Positions 1-8,113 of a stretch of DNA of 64,000 nt are shown here, one piece after another (the first letter of the stretch is position 1; every line of letters begins with the position of its first letter). The notes under the pieces were generated by a model. The model had not been told where the DNA came from. It was given only the letters and a program-made list of their open reading frames with translations, and made no database searches. Origin of the DNA: Gemmatimonadaceae bacterium (GTDB lineage: Bacteria; Gemmatimonadota; Gemmatimonadetes; Gemmatimonadales; Gemmatimonadaceae); the NCBI GenBank assembly GCA_025362035.1, contig JANYIN010000110.1, forward strand, positions 1-64,000, read 5' to 3'. Made by a program: the position numbers and the translations under genes.

Positions 1-1
1 G

Positions 2-176
2 TGTCCACTCGTTTTGGGAGCCGTTATGCCATTCCGGATACTGCTGTAGTCCAGTACTCCATTCTGCAGTGGCCGTAGGAGTGCCGATAATGTCCACTCG
101 TTTTGGGAACCGTTATGCCATTCCCGATACTGCCGTAATCCAGTACTGCCGTAATCCAGTACTCCATTCTGCAGTG
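2..176. repeat. Two direct repeats of about 70-86 bp
   Basis: Two near-identical copies, 2-71 and 91-176, begin with tgtccactcgttttggga and end with ctccattctgcagtg. The second copy is 16 bp longer because an internal block (actgccgtaatccagt) is duplicated. Only a few substitutions separate them. They lie just past the 3' end of the patatin gene. A shortened version of the same motif order occurs at 3518-3556, on the other side of that gene. Function is unknown; the window edge cuts off any further copies. Confidence 0.8.
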
Positions 177-184
177 AAGAAGCT

Positions 185-3100
185 TCAACTCTTGAAGAAT
201 CGCTCCCCCGCCCGCATCTGCGCCGAAATCCTCTCCGAAACCACGTCCAGTACTCTCCGAGCACTGTGATCCCCCAACGCCCTGTATGACTCCAATTGCA
301 GTTCCGTAAAGAACTGCTCTGCCGTGGACTCATGCGGAAACGTCGGGCTCGACCGCGAGTAGGCGAGTACGTCCGCGGGCTCGTCGCCATTCAGTGCCGG
401 CTTGATGTAGACGAGCAGTCCGTCGTCGGCGCCGGGATCGATGGTGCTGTAGCACACGCGCGCGGTCATCCCGTGCTTGCCGGCCGGTTGGAGATTGCCC
501 TTGTCGTCGCGCGACCTGATTTCGTTCGGCGAGTCGAATTCGATGGGGATGCCCATGTCGATCCGGATCTTCGCGATTGCGTTGCCGAGGTCGTCGAAGC
601 GGTAGTTGACGTCGGCGGAAGCATCCACGACCACGATCAGACGGCAGCGCCGCAGGACCATTTCGTAGAGTCCAAGGTTCTCGAAGTGACCGCCGTCCGA
701 GAGATAAATCAGGGGATCGCTGTCGCGCGTGAGTCCGAGCATTTCGGGGAAGATGGGGGACAGCACTCGAACGTTGGGGCTGGCGTCGTGGAAGTTGTCG
801 TGGCCAGGCCAGCCGGTGTTCCCCAGCCACCATCCGAGCCGCGCGTTGAAGATGGTCATCAGGAAGGTGACGGGTTTGGACGAGTGGTAGCCCATGTTCG
901 GACTGGCGGCCGCGCCTGAAATGGCCATCGCGGTGCCGAGGCTGATGCCGCCGCGCGCACCCGCGTAGGTCTCGTCGGGCGAGATCTTCGGCTTGGTGCG
1001 ACGATAGCCCATGCCCGCCGCGCCAGCGTGCAACGGGCTGATCGTGAACGAGCGTGCTTGCCGATCCTGCCACCCGAGGCCGGAGCCGCCCGCGAGGTTG
1101 AGTGCGGCGTTGATGATGTGAATGGGACGGCTGCGTGGTGTGTCGCCCAGAACCGCCGACATGCTCATGTTGTCGTCAGGATCGAAGCCGGTGAATGGGT
1201 TGGCGTGGCGCGCGCCGCCCAGCCGCGACGCGCCGAGATACGCGCGAATGAGACGCGCGCGATACATGGCGTGCAGCGAGAACTTGTTGACGTCAACACG
1301 CCGCGACACGACATACGCACTCGCCAGCAGCATGGCCGCTACCGCCAGGACGATGGCGGGGGGCCAGGTGTCGAATGTGCCGGCGCGTTGCAGGAGGCCG
1401 ACGTCGAGGGTAGCGACCGTCATCATGATGAGCAGGAGCGCGATGGGTGCCAGGAGCGCGATACCAAACCGCGAGAAGATCGCGCGCACCTTGCCGCTCT
1501 CGCTTACGGAAGTCGTGGCGGAGGCCTTGCCGCCACTGAACGGACTGTTGCCGAGCAGCGCAGTGATTCCGCCCAGTCCGATACCAAAGCCGGAGATCAT
1601 CCGTTGCAAGCCGTTGTTGAGCACCCATCCGCTGCCGGCCACGATGCCAGCAAGAAGCAGCCACGCGACTGCGGCCATCAGCAGCCACGCGGTGTAGCGC
1701 GCCGACCACTCCCGTTCCTCGTCAGAGCGGTTGGGGCCGGACAGTCCGATGTAGAGAAAGCTCGCGAGGGCGAGCATCAGGATGAACGCGGGGAAGGCGA
1801 GGATGGAGTACACGATGGCCTCGGGCGTCGCCTGCACGGCGCGCATGTATCCCTCCAGCGCCGGGGAAACGAATGGATGGGACCACGTGCTCGCCGCGTG
1901 AATGGCTCTTGCGATGCCGTAGGCGGCGCTGCCCGCCACCACGCCGGAGAGCACCACGTTGACGGCTCCGCTCATGGTGTGTTTGCCGCGATGTGATTCG
2001 GTAGGGCCGCTTCGGTGGGCGATCGCCGCGCCGATCACGTGCGCCGCGAGCCCGAAGGCGCCCAGCACCACCGCGCCCATCGGGACGTCGCCGAGTATGG
2101 GGAGCGGCAGCGACGCGCGCATGATGGGGAATTCCCGCTGGATGGCCGGGCTGACGTCCAGCCAATACAGCAGCGTATTCAACACCGCGGCGGCGATGGA
2201 CAACGGAAGCAGGCAATACGCGAGAAACGCGCGTTCGCTGGAGTGCTTCAGTAGCCGAGCGAGTGCGCGCATCGAGTCGTTGGTCGCGTCCTCGTCTGGA
2301 TGGCTGGCGCTCGGACGGTGCGCGTGCACGAACCACACACCGGTCACGGCACACCCGAAGGCGAGCATCGTGAGCGACATGATGAGATATCTGATGGTCT
2401 GTGGCCGGCCGGGCGGGTGGCCGGCCACGGACGCCGCCAGGAACGGGGTGATCATGACCGCAGCGACGAACGGGAGAATCATCATCCAGTTCAGCAGCAT
2501 GTTCCGAAGCATGGTGGCGATGAGCGTCCAGAGGTCCGCCGTGAACGCACCTCGGTGCGGACTCAGGTAGCGGGAATAGAGACGCAGATGTCGAACGGGT
2601 GCCGCCTCGGGAGACAGCGGGTCGCCGCTGTGCGTCGCGAGCTTGGCAAGCGCGGGCGCCTTTCCCTCCCTCGCGATCCACGCGGAGAGCCACGAGCCGA
2701 TGTAGCCGCCCCCGGACACAGTGGACAGGTAGTCGAAGCGGTCGAGATAGCCGACGCGCGCCAACGCCTGCAGCACGCCGAGCGAGAACGAGGCGCTCCG
2801 TATGCCGCCGCCCGACAGCGAGAGCGCCCAGAGATAACCTCGGTCGCTGCCGGCGGGCGCGGCGTTCTCCTCCGCGACCATGGCCGTGAAGAGGCGCGCG
2901 CATTCGCGATCGTCTACGGCTCGGATGTATCCCGCGAACGCGGCCTCGAGTACCTCGCGATTGAACCGGCAGCGCGTCTCCACCCGGTCCGACTCCGCAA
3001 GGCAGCTGATGTCTGGCGCGTTCTGCGCCAACGCCTTGCCTCGATTGCTCTGCATCAAAGGCGAGCAGAGTCCGGCGAGGACCGCGGGGTCGAGCTCCAG

Positions 3101-3505
3101 AGCGTGATTGAATGTGTACTCGGGCGGCTGTTCCCTGAGATCGGACTCGATGCGAGTGACATGCGCGATGTACGATTCGCTCGCGGGAATGGAGAACCAG
3201 CCCGAGACGCGCGTGCCCGCCTGCTCCACGACGGTCTGATGCTTCCGCACGATGCACATGGCGAGCTCGCGCTGGAATCGTAGCTCCACCAGGCGCCTGG
3301 CGGTGCGCACGGGATCGCGGATGTCGTCGCTGGTCACGCTCCACGGGGCCGCTGCCCCATGCCCCTTGTGGTGGGGATCGGGCACCGTGGAAATCCTCGG
3401 CGAGCCGACGGCCGGCGGCCGAAGCTCGGCGAATTCCTCGCTCAGGATCTCGAACAGACTCCATGGACCAAGAAACCGCTCAGGCTGCGCGCTACGTTGA
3501 AACAT
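185..3505 (-). CDS. Large membrane-anchored patatin-like phospholipase
   Basis: Predicted lipid acyl hydrolase of the patatin/cPLA2 type, about 1,106 residues from the chosen start. Using the longer 1,133-residue frame (ATG at 3586) as numbering, the glycine-rich oxyanion motif GGGIR is at 259-263, the nucleophile Ser is at about 291 in TVSGGG, and the catalytic Asp lies near the C-terminus in SDGGHFENLG. Several hydrophobic helices between the Ser and Asp blocks (from about 355 to 800) show an integral membrane insertion in the catalytic domain. I prefer the ATG at 3505: the upstream extension is low-quality sequence running through a repeat remnant and into the previous gene. It is the last cistron of a five-gene minus-strand operon with an M15 peptidase and an alpha/beta hydrolase. 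Substrate is unknown. Confidence 0.85.
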   Translation of the reverse strand: MFQRSAQPERFLGPWSLFEILSEEFAELRPPAVGSPRISTVPDPHHKGHGAAAPWSVTSDDIRDPVRTARRLVELRFQRELAMCIVRKHQTVVEQAGTRVSGWFSIPASESYIAHVTRIESDLREQPPEYTFNHALELDPAVLAGLCSPLMQSNRGKALAQNAPDISCLAESDRVETRCRFNREVLEAAFAGYIRAVDDRECARLFTAMVAEENAAPAGSDRGYLWALSLSGGGIRSASFSLGVLQALARVGYLDRFDYLSTVSGGGYIGSWLSAWIAREGKAPALAKLATHSGDPLSPEAAPVRHLRLYSRYLSPHRGAFTADLWTLIATMLRNMLLNWMMILPFVAAVMITPFLAASVAGHPPGRPQTIRYLIMSLTMLAFGCAVTGVWFVHAHRPSASHPDEDATNDSMRALARLLKHSSERAFLAYCLLPLSIAAAVLNTLLYWLDVSPAIQREFPIMRASLPLPILGDVPMGAVVLGAFGLAAHVIGAAIAHRSGPTESHRGKHTMSGAVNVVLSGVVAGSAAYGIARAIHAASTWSHPFVSPALEGYMRAVQATPEAIVYSILAFPAFILMLALASFLYIGLSGPNRSDEEREWSARYTAWLLMAAVAWLLLAGIVAGSGWVLNNGLQRMISGFGIGLGGITALLGNSPFSGGKASATTSVSESGKVRAIFSRFGIALLAPIALLLIMMTVATLDVGLLQRAGTFDTWPPAIVLAVAAMLLASAYVVSRRVDVNKFSLHAMYRARLIRAYLGASRLGGARHANPFTGFDPDDNMSMSAVLGDTPRSRPIHIINAALNLAGGSGLGWQDRQARSFTISPLHAGAAGMGYRRTKPKISPDETYAGARGGISLGTAMAISGAAASPNMGYHSSKPVTFLMTIFNARLGWWLGNTGWPGHDNFHDASPNVRVLSPIFPEMLGLTRDSDPLIYLSDGGHFENLGLYEMVLRRCRLIVVVDASADVNYRFDDLGNAIAKIRIDMGIPIEFDSPNEIRSRDDKGNLQPAGKHGMTARVCYSTIDPGADDGLLVYIKPALNGDEPADVLAYSRSSPTFPHESTAEQFFTELQLESYRALGDHSARRVLDVVSERISAQMRAGERFFKS

Positions 3506-3517
3506 GACTCCACACTC

Positions 3518-3556
3518 TGTCCACTCGTTACAGTGGCGGAGGCAGCGGGAGTGCCC
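3518..3556. repeat. Shortened remnant of the 2-176 repeat
   Basis: The segment starts with tgtccactcgtt and continues with cagtggcggag...gggagtgcc, the same order as the start and the end-plus-spacer of the repeat at 2-90, with the middle missing. It sits between the M15 peptidase stop and the preferred patatin start. Within it CCACT and AGTGG form a short inverted repeat. Relationship to the 2-176 copies is inferred by eye. Confidence 0.4.
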
Positions 3557-3566
3557 GCGCCACCGA

Positions 3567-4052
3567 CTACTCAGCGTCCACCGCACTCCACACTGCTTCC
3601 ATCCCTCCCTGCGCCATCAACTCACGCGCCCGATCCGACGGACTCGGCTTGCATAGCCCCCACTGAAAATGCGGAAGATCCTTCATCCTCCACTCGCCCC
3701 CCCAGCGACATCCCGCGGCGCGAAAGTGTTCTGCCACCGCAGCAAACCAATCCGCGCCGACGTCCCATTCCTTGGTCTCGTGAATGACGTCCACCGCGAG
3801 CCCGTATCCGTGCCAGCTGTATAGGTTCGACCTCGCATTGGTCACGGTGCCCGTGGGCGGAATGACCGTCCGTCCCCGGTTGTAGTAGGCCTCCTGCAGG
3901 TCGGCGGAGCGATACGCTTCGTACACGATGGCCGGCAGCCCCGCGTCACGCGCCGCGGCAATGGCCTCGTCCACGGCGGCGCGGAACTTCGGCGCCAGCA
4001 TGTCGAGGTCGTTGTTGGGCTGCATGGCGGCGTTCGACGCACCGGCGCTCAT
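3567..4052 (-). CDS. M15-family D-Ala-D-Ala / L-Ala-D-Glu type peptidase
   Basis: A 161-residue predicted peptidoglycan peptidase of the VanY/endolysin (M15) family. The zinc motif SWHGYGLAVDV supplies His and Asp (SxHxxGxAxD), and the second block EWRMKDLPHFQW supplies the catalytic Glu/Asp and the third zinc ligand His. No signal peptide or membrane segment is evident. The ATG at 4052 overlaps the stop of the upstream membrane-protein gene (ATGA), which supports this start over a longer frame lying antisense-like inside the neighbour. Without a signal it must be exported another way, act after lysis, or work on cytoplasmic muropeptides; context with lipases suggests envelope work. Confidence 0.85.
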   Translation of the reverse strand: MSAGASNAAMQPNNDLDMLAPKFRAAVDEAIAAARDAGLPAIVYEAYRSADLQEAYYNRGRTVIPPTGTVTNARSNLYSWHGYGLAVDVIHETKEWDVGADWFAAVAEHFRAAGCRWGGEWRMKDLPHFQWGLCKPSPSDRARELMAQGGMEAVWSAVDAE

Positions 4053-5176
4053 ATGATCCCCGCCTGCGGATGCCCGCTCGCCCACGCCTGCGGCTGAAAG
4101 TCGGATGTGGAAACGGGCGGCGATGGGGGGCCGCTGCTCGGCGGCGAAGCCGACGAGGACGACACCGCCGGAGCCACGGGCACTGTGGTGACTGTGGGAT
4201 TTGGCGGGCGTTGCGATCCGCCGGTAGATCCGTCGCCGCCGCTCTGCGAGGGCGGCTTCAACGCGGCGCGAATCATCATGACCTTGCTCAACGCGTCGAA
4301 CCAGAACGAGGCGCCGAGCGAGATGGCGAATGCGGTGAGCACCCAGCCGAAGAGCGCCGCCCACGCATGCTTGCCGATCGCGATCCATTCGGCGCGCGTA
4401 GGCGGGAAGGCATCGACGTGGACGGTCTCCCAGGCCAGCGGCAGGCCGAGCTGTTGCAGCTTGTCTTCCGCATGCTTGGCGACGGCCTGCGCGCCGCCCA
4501 CGGTGTCCTTCGCGCTGATGCCGCCAGCGATGGCGACGGCCGCTTCGCGCTGAGCCGGATCGACGTACAATCGTCGGGCGATGACGATGGTGTCGGCGTC
4601 GATGAACATCACCAGCGCCAGTCCGATCGCGAACACCCACACCTGCGTGCGCTTCTTGTACCAGCCCGACACGCGGTCCATGGCGTTGTTGAACCACTGC
4701 TCCACGTTGGCCTGCACGGCGGCCAGGTCACCCTGCCCGGCGTCCAGCGCGGAGAGCACGGCGCGCTGAACGCGATCGTTGCCGAGCCGAGTGATTTGCG
4801 ATCGTATCGTGTACACGGAGACGACGCGGGCTTCAGGTCCGACCTGAAATGCACCGCCCTTGTCTCGGCCCTTGACGACGAGATCCAGCAGCGCGAGGGC
4901 GAACGCGTTCGACGGGATGTACGACGGAAGGGTGCCTTTCTTCACGGCGTCGTCGAACGACGTGCCCTTGTACAGCGCGTTGATGAGCGGATGATCGTAC
5001 AGATCCTTCATGAGCTGTTCGTCCTCGATCAGCTCGCGCATGCCCTGCACGAGAGTGAGGGATCGGGTCTTTCGAAAGCTTGCGATGGACTCGAGAATCG
5101 CGGAGCTGATCAGGCTGAGGAGCAGGTAGATCAGGATGAGTCCGATGGCGACGTCGAGAATCGTTGATCCGAACAT
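4049..5176 (-). CDS. Membrane protein of unknown function with Pro/Ser-rich tail
   Basis: A 375-residue protein I do not recognise. It has an N-terminal hydrophobic segment (about 7-28, ILDVAIGLILIYLLLSLI), a soluble middle of about 160 residues, a second helix near 190-212 and a third near 272-298 followed by a positively charged stretch, then a C-terminal tail of about 65 residues very rich in Pro, Ser, Thr and Gly. Its last codons overlap the M15 peptidase start by 4 bp, so the two are probably translationally coupled. A membrane partner or anchor for the hydrolases of this operon is a reasonable inference. Confidence 0.75.
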   Translation of the reverse strand: MFGSTILDVAIGLILIYLLLSLISSAILESIASFRKTRSLTLVQGMRELIEDEQLMKDLYDHPLINALYKGTSFDDAVKKGTLPSYIPSNAFALALLDLVVKGRDKGGAFQVGPEARVVSVYTIRSQITRLGNDRVQRAVLSALDAGQGDLAAVQANVEQWFNNAMDRVSGWYKKRTQVWVFAIGLALVMFIDADTIVIARRLYVDPAQREAAVAIAGGISAKDTVGGAQAVAKHAEDKLQQLGLPLAWETVHVDAFPPTRAEWIAIGKHAWAALFGWVLTAFAISLGASFWFDALSKVMMIRAALKPPSQSGGDGSTGGSQRPPNPTVTTVPVAPAVSSSSASPPSSGPPSPPVSTSDFQPQAWASGHPQAGII

Positions 5177-5206
5177 TGCGGATGCTCCGTGCGGAGTGAG
5201 GCGACG

Positions 5207-6160
5207 CTAGAACACGTAAGGCAGGATCTGCTGGTCAATGCCGAAGACGAGGCGCTGCTGGGTGCCGAATACGTAGCCGACGTGATACTTGCCGCGCGCG
5301 AGATAAACGCCGGCGCGACTGCCGGCGCGCCACGGCTGCGACAGCGCACCGTCATTCGGCGATGCGAAGAATGCGCCGAGCGATGACTGGCACGGATTCA
5401 GGATGTCCACGAAGTGTCCGCCCTTGCCACAGCTCGCACCGAAGCCGTAGATACGAAGTCCGAGCTGCGCGGTGGACACCGCTCTCGCGGTGAGATGGCT
5501 CGCGTCGGATTGCGCGGCAGTCAGGTCGGTGGTGCGATACGTCGCGACGATCTCATACGGCGTGGGATACCCATCGTCACTCGGCAGGAATCCCGGCACC
5601 GCCAGCTGTGCGAGGTAATTGAGCGCCACTTCAGCGGCGTTCAACTGGGGCGAGGCGGCCCCGTACTTGATCTCGTAGCGGCGGAGCTTCTCCTGGTTGC
5701 TGGCCTTTGCCAGCAGCAACACCAGGGTACCGAGACTGTCCACGGGCGCGTACAGGCTGTCGAGCTGGCGCGGGCTGAGCTTCTGCTTGAGCGCGGCTTC
5801 GAGCGATCCGTGCGCCACGGTGGTGAGACTTCGCACGGAATCGCGAAGGGCCGGCGTGGTGTAGGCACTCACGAGCTGGCGATCCCAACGTGCCACCGTG
5901 CCCACGCTCACACTGTGGCGGGTCACGACGTCGGCAATGTCGTCGAGCGACAGCTCGTCGGCGTGCGCGTTCGTGAAGAACTCACGCAGGACCGCGAGTC
6001 GCTTGTCCACGACGGCGCTGATGGACTCCAGGCCGACGATCTCTTCGGCGTCCTGCAGCCGCCGCACGATGCCGCCCAGTGTGTACGTCTGCGCGGCGGC
6101 CATGCTGGGCAACAGCGCGAGCGCCAGTACGCCCATCGTCATCCCGCGCCGCGCATTCAT
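5207..6160 (-). CDS. Exported protein of unknown function
   Basis: About 317 residues. A clear Sec signal peptide (positive NARRG, hydrophobic core VLALALLPS, cleavage after AAA before Gln) is followed by a mostly helical region and then a small, Gly/Cys-containing C-terminal part ending VFGIDQQILPYVF. I do not recognise a family. The ATG at 6160 overlaps the stop of the upstream hydrolase by 4 bp (ATGA) and gives a normal signal peptide, so it is preferred to an ATG 15 bp upstream. Second cistron of the five-gene hydrolase operon; likely periplasmic. Confidence 0.75.
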   Translation of the reverse strand: MNARRGMTMGVLALALLPSMAAAQTYTLGGIVRRLQDAEEIVGLESISAVVDKRLAVLREFFTNAHADELSLDDIADVVTRHSVSVGTVARWDRQLVSAYTTPALRDSVRSLTTVAHGSLEAALKQKLSPRQLDSLYAPVDSLGTLVLLLAKASNQEKLRRYEIKYGAASPQLNAAEVALNYLAQLAVPGFLPSDDGYPTPYEIVATYRTTDLTAAQSDASHLTARAVSTAQLGLRIYGFGASCGKGGHFVDILNPCQSSLGAFFASPNDGALSQPWRAGSRAGVYLARGKYHVGYVFGTQQRLVFGIDQQILPYVF

Positions 6161-7128
6161 GAGGCGAGAATCCACGACTTGAGATCCTCGCCATGCCGTC
6201 GCATGTAGGCGCTCCAGTCGTGCGGATTGTCGGGAGTGATGCTGGGCGGGCCGTCATTCTGGAGTGCGCTCTGCAGGATGTTCTGCAGCGTGAGCTGTTC
6301 ATTTCCGCTCACGGATGCGAGCTGTTCCTGATCGATGAACGAGCGCTGCCCGTCGAGATTCATGTACGCCCAGGGCAGTTGCTCGCGAAAGAAGTATCCA
6401 CCCACCGGGTCGAGGTTGCCGGTGATGGACACCGTCTGCTTTGCGGTGAGCACGGGCTGCCCTGCATCCCCGGGTTCAGAGGGAATGGTCAGCGGCTGCG
6501 ACACGCAGAAGATCGTGTCGCTCTGCGGAATGGCGGCGCCCATCGCTCGCGCGGCCGTGCTGATGAGCTGCACCGGCGAGGCCATGAAGATCAGGTTGTC
6601 GAGGACGACACCGGCCGACGCGGGGCCGAGGCCTTGCGCGGAATCAGCGGCGGCCGCGCTGAGCGCTTCGTACACATGAAAGCATCCGAGGCTGTGCGCG
6701 ATCACCGTCAGGTGCTGCGCGCGCGGCTGTACGCCGGCCTTCTTTCCGTCGAGCACGATCTGTTCGAGTTGTTGCAGCACCGCGGCGCGCACCGCCTGAC
6801 GTGCATCGGTTATGAGGATGGGCCAGATCACGTCGCCGGCGAAATCGGCGATCACGTTGGAGAGCGCGCCGGCATCGAGCTGGCTGCGGATGTGCTGGAC
6901 GAACGGCGTGATGAGCCGGGCCGCCTGCGTCTTGGTGGCGAACCACTCGTTGATCTGATCGTAGTAGAGAAAGTAGAACGCGATCTGATTCGCGTCGCTG
7001 CCCAGAATGCTCTGGAGCTGATCGACGAGCGGGGCGTAGTCACCCGGCTTCGCGTTCCCGATTCCATGCACGAACAACACAGCGTGGTCGGACTTCCACG
7101 TCTGAGACTGCGGAGGCATGGTTGGCAT
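6157..7128 (-). CDS. Alpha/beta-hydrolase, lipase-like
   Basis: A 323-residue serine hydrolase. The early strand plus oxyanion segment HAVLFVHGIGNAKPG and the nucleophile elbow VIAHSLGC (AHSLG variant of GxSxG) near residue 165 are visible; NLDPVGG and the late PHDWSAY are good candidates for the acid and the catalytic His. No signal peptide. First gene of the minus-strand operon leading to the patatin-like phospholipase, so at least two predicted ester hydrolases are co-transcribed. Substrate cannot be read from sequence. Confidence 0.8.
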   Translation of the reverse strand: MPTMPPQSQTWKSDHAVLFVHGIGNAKPGDYAPLVDQLQSILGSDANQIAFYFLYYDQINEWFATKTQAARLITPFVQHIRSQLDAGALSNVIADFAGDVIWPILITDARQAVRAAVLQQLEQIVLDGKKAGVQPRAQHLTVIAHSLGCFHVYEALSAAAADSAQGLGPASAGVVLDNLIFMASPVQLISTAARAMGAAIPQSDTIFCVSQPLTIPSEPGDAGQPVLTAKQTVSITGNLDPVGGYFFREQLPWAYMNLDGQRSFIDQEQLASVSGNEQLTLQNILQSALQNDGPPSITPDNPHDWSAYMRRHGEDLKSWILAS

Positions 7129-7274
7129 GTCTCGATCCTGAACAATTGTTTGCCCGGACCGAGCGGCGTCGCTCTGGATGCGATCAACCTTTCATTTGTT
7201 GGGCTGGCGCGCTAGAGGGAAGAGTGGTCGAGGCATTTGCTCACCACTCAGCCGCCGCTGAAGTGCCGTGCGGA

Positions 7275-7296
7275 ATCCTTAGTGTTTTCTTAGGAT
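7275..7296. promoter_or_regulatory. Imperfect inverted repeat in a divergent intergenic region
   Basis: ATCCTTAG and CTTAGGAT flank TGTTTT, pairing as 7 of 8 positions. It is an AT-rich island in the 255-bp gap between the hydrolase operon (starts 7128) and the regulator (starts 7384). It could be an operator serving both directions; binding is not shown. Confidence 0.3.
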
Positions 7297-7383
7297 CGGG
7301 ATGCTGACGGCAGACGCGTGACGTAGGTTGAGGCCGCCACCGTTCGAGCGACGTCGCAGCCGCACTCACGCACTCTCCGCCAC

Positions 7384-8112
7384 ATGACTTATATCGGGCA
7401 TCGACGCGCAAACACCGACAGTGCACCGTTCACTCGCGTGTACTGCCTCCCGGCCGATGCGCAGACCGCTGAGCGTATTGAGGCGGCCCTGGTGGACGAG
7501 CTGACCACGGTCACCGCGCTCGCCTCGTGGTCGGAGCTCGAAGACATGACGGCCGTTCCGGACGTACTGATTCTCGATCATCGCGTGCCGAAGGTCGCGT
7601 CAATGCGTTCGCTGCTGTCCGTGCGCCACCGGTGGCCGTGCATCGGCATCGTTGCCACCGAAGTGACGGACGAGGTCGCGGCGACGGAGTTGCTCGGGTG
7701 GGGTGTGGACGACGCCATCGAATCGCGTTGCTCCGCTGACCACGTCGCGGCTCGGCTTGGAGCGGCCGCGCGTCGCGCTCGAACGGAGAACGCGTCGTTG
7801 CGTCGGCGCATTGGAGACGTGGTCTACGATCGCGACAGCCGGCGAGTGTGGTGCGACGGCGTCGAAGTGTTGTTCGCGCGGCGCGAGATCGCGGTGCTCG
7901 ACTGTCTGTGGCGTCGCGCGGGCGAGTACGTGGAGCACGAGACGCTACACGATTTTGTGTGGTCTGGCTTCTACGACAAGTCGCGGACCAACCGCGTGGA
8001 AGTGTACATCAGCTACGTGCGGCGAAAGTTGCGGCGAAGCCGGGACGTGGCAATTGAAACTCGGCGCGGCAAGGGTTACCGGCTCATCCGGAGGGATCAG
8101 GCCACGGCCTGA
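7384..8112 (+). CDS. OmpR-type winged-helix regulator with degenerate receiver
   Basis: 242 residues. The C-terminal half is a winged-helix DNA-binding domain typical of OmpR/PhoB (FARREIAVLDCLWRRAG, RVEVYISYVRRKL, IETRRGKGYRL). The N-terminal half looks like a receiver fold with an Asp in the phospho-acceptor place (VLILDHRVP), but the usual pair of acidic residues near the start and the Lys-Pro near the end are not recognisable. It may be regulated without canonical phosphorylation. It is divergent from the hydrolase operon and is a plausible regulator of it. No histidine kinase is adjacent. It nearly abuts the convergent gene ending at 8114. Confidence 0.85.
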   Translation: MTYIGHRRANTDSAPFTRVYCLPADAQTAERIEAALVDELTTVTALASWSELEDMTAVPDVLILDHRVPKVASMRSLLSVRHRWPCIGIVATEVTDEVAATELLGWGVDDAIESRCSADHVAARLGAAARRARTENASLRRRIGDVVYDRDSRRVWCDGVEVLFARREIAVLDCLWRRAGEYVEHETLHDFVWSGFYDKSRTNRVEVYISYVRRKLRRSRDVAIETRRGKGYRLIRRDQATA

Positions 8113-8113
8113 A

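Noticed and set aside
2-176. CRISPR array
   Set aside because: Only two long direct repeats with no regular short repeat/spacer pattern and no cas genes.
185-7128. Known anti-phage system (CBASS-type patatin effector)
   Set aside because: No CD-NTase cyclase, HORMA or TRIP13 gene is adjacent; the patatin is a large membrane form unlike CapV.
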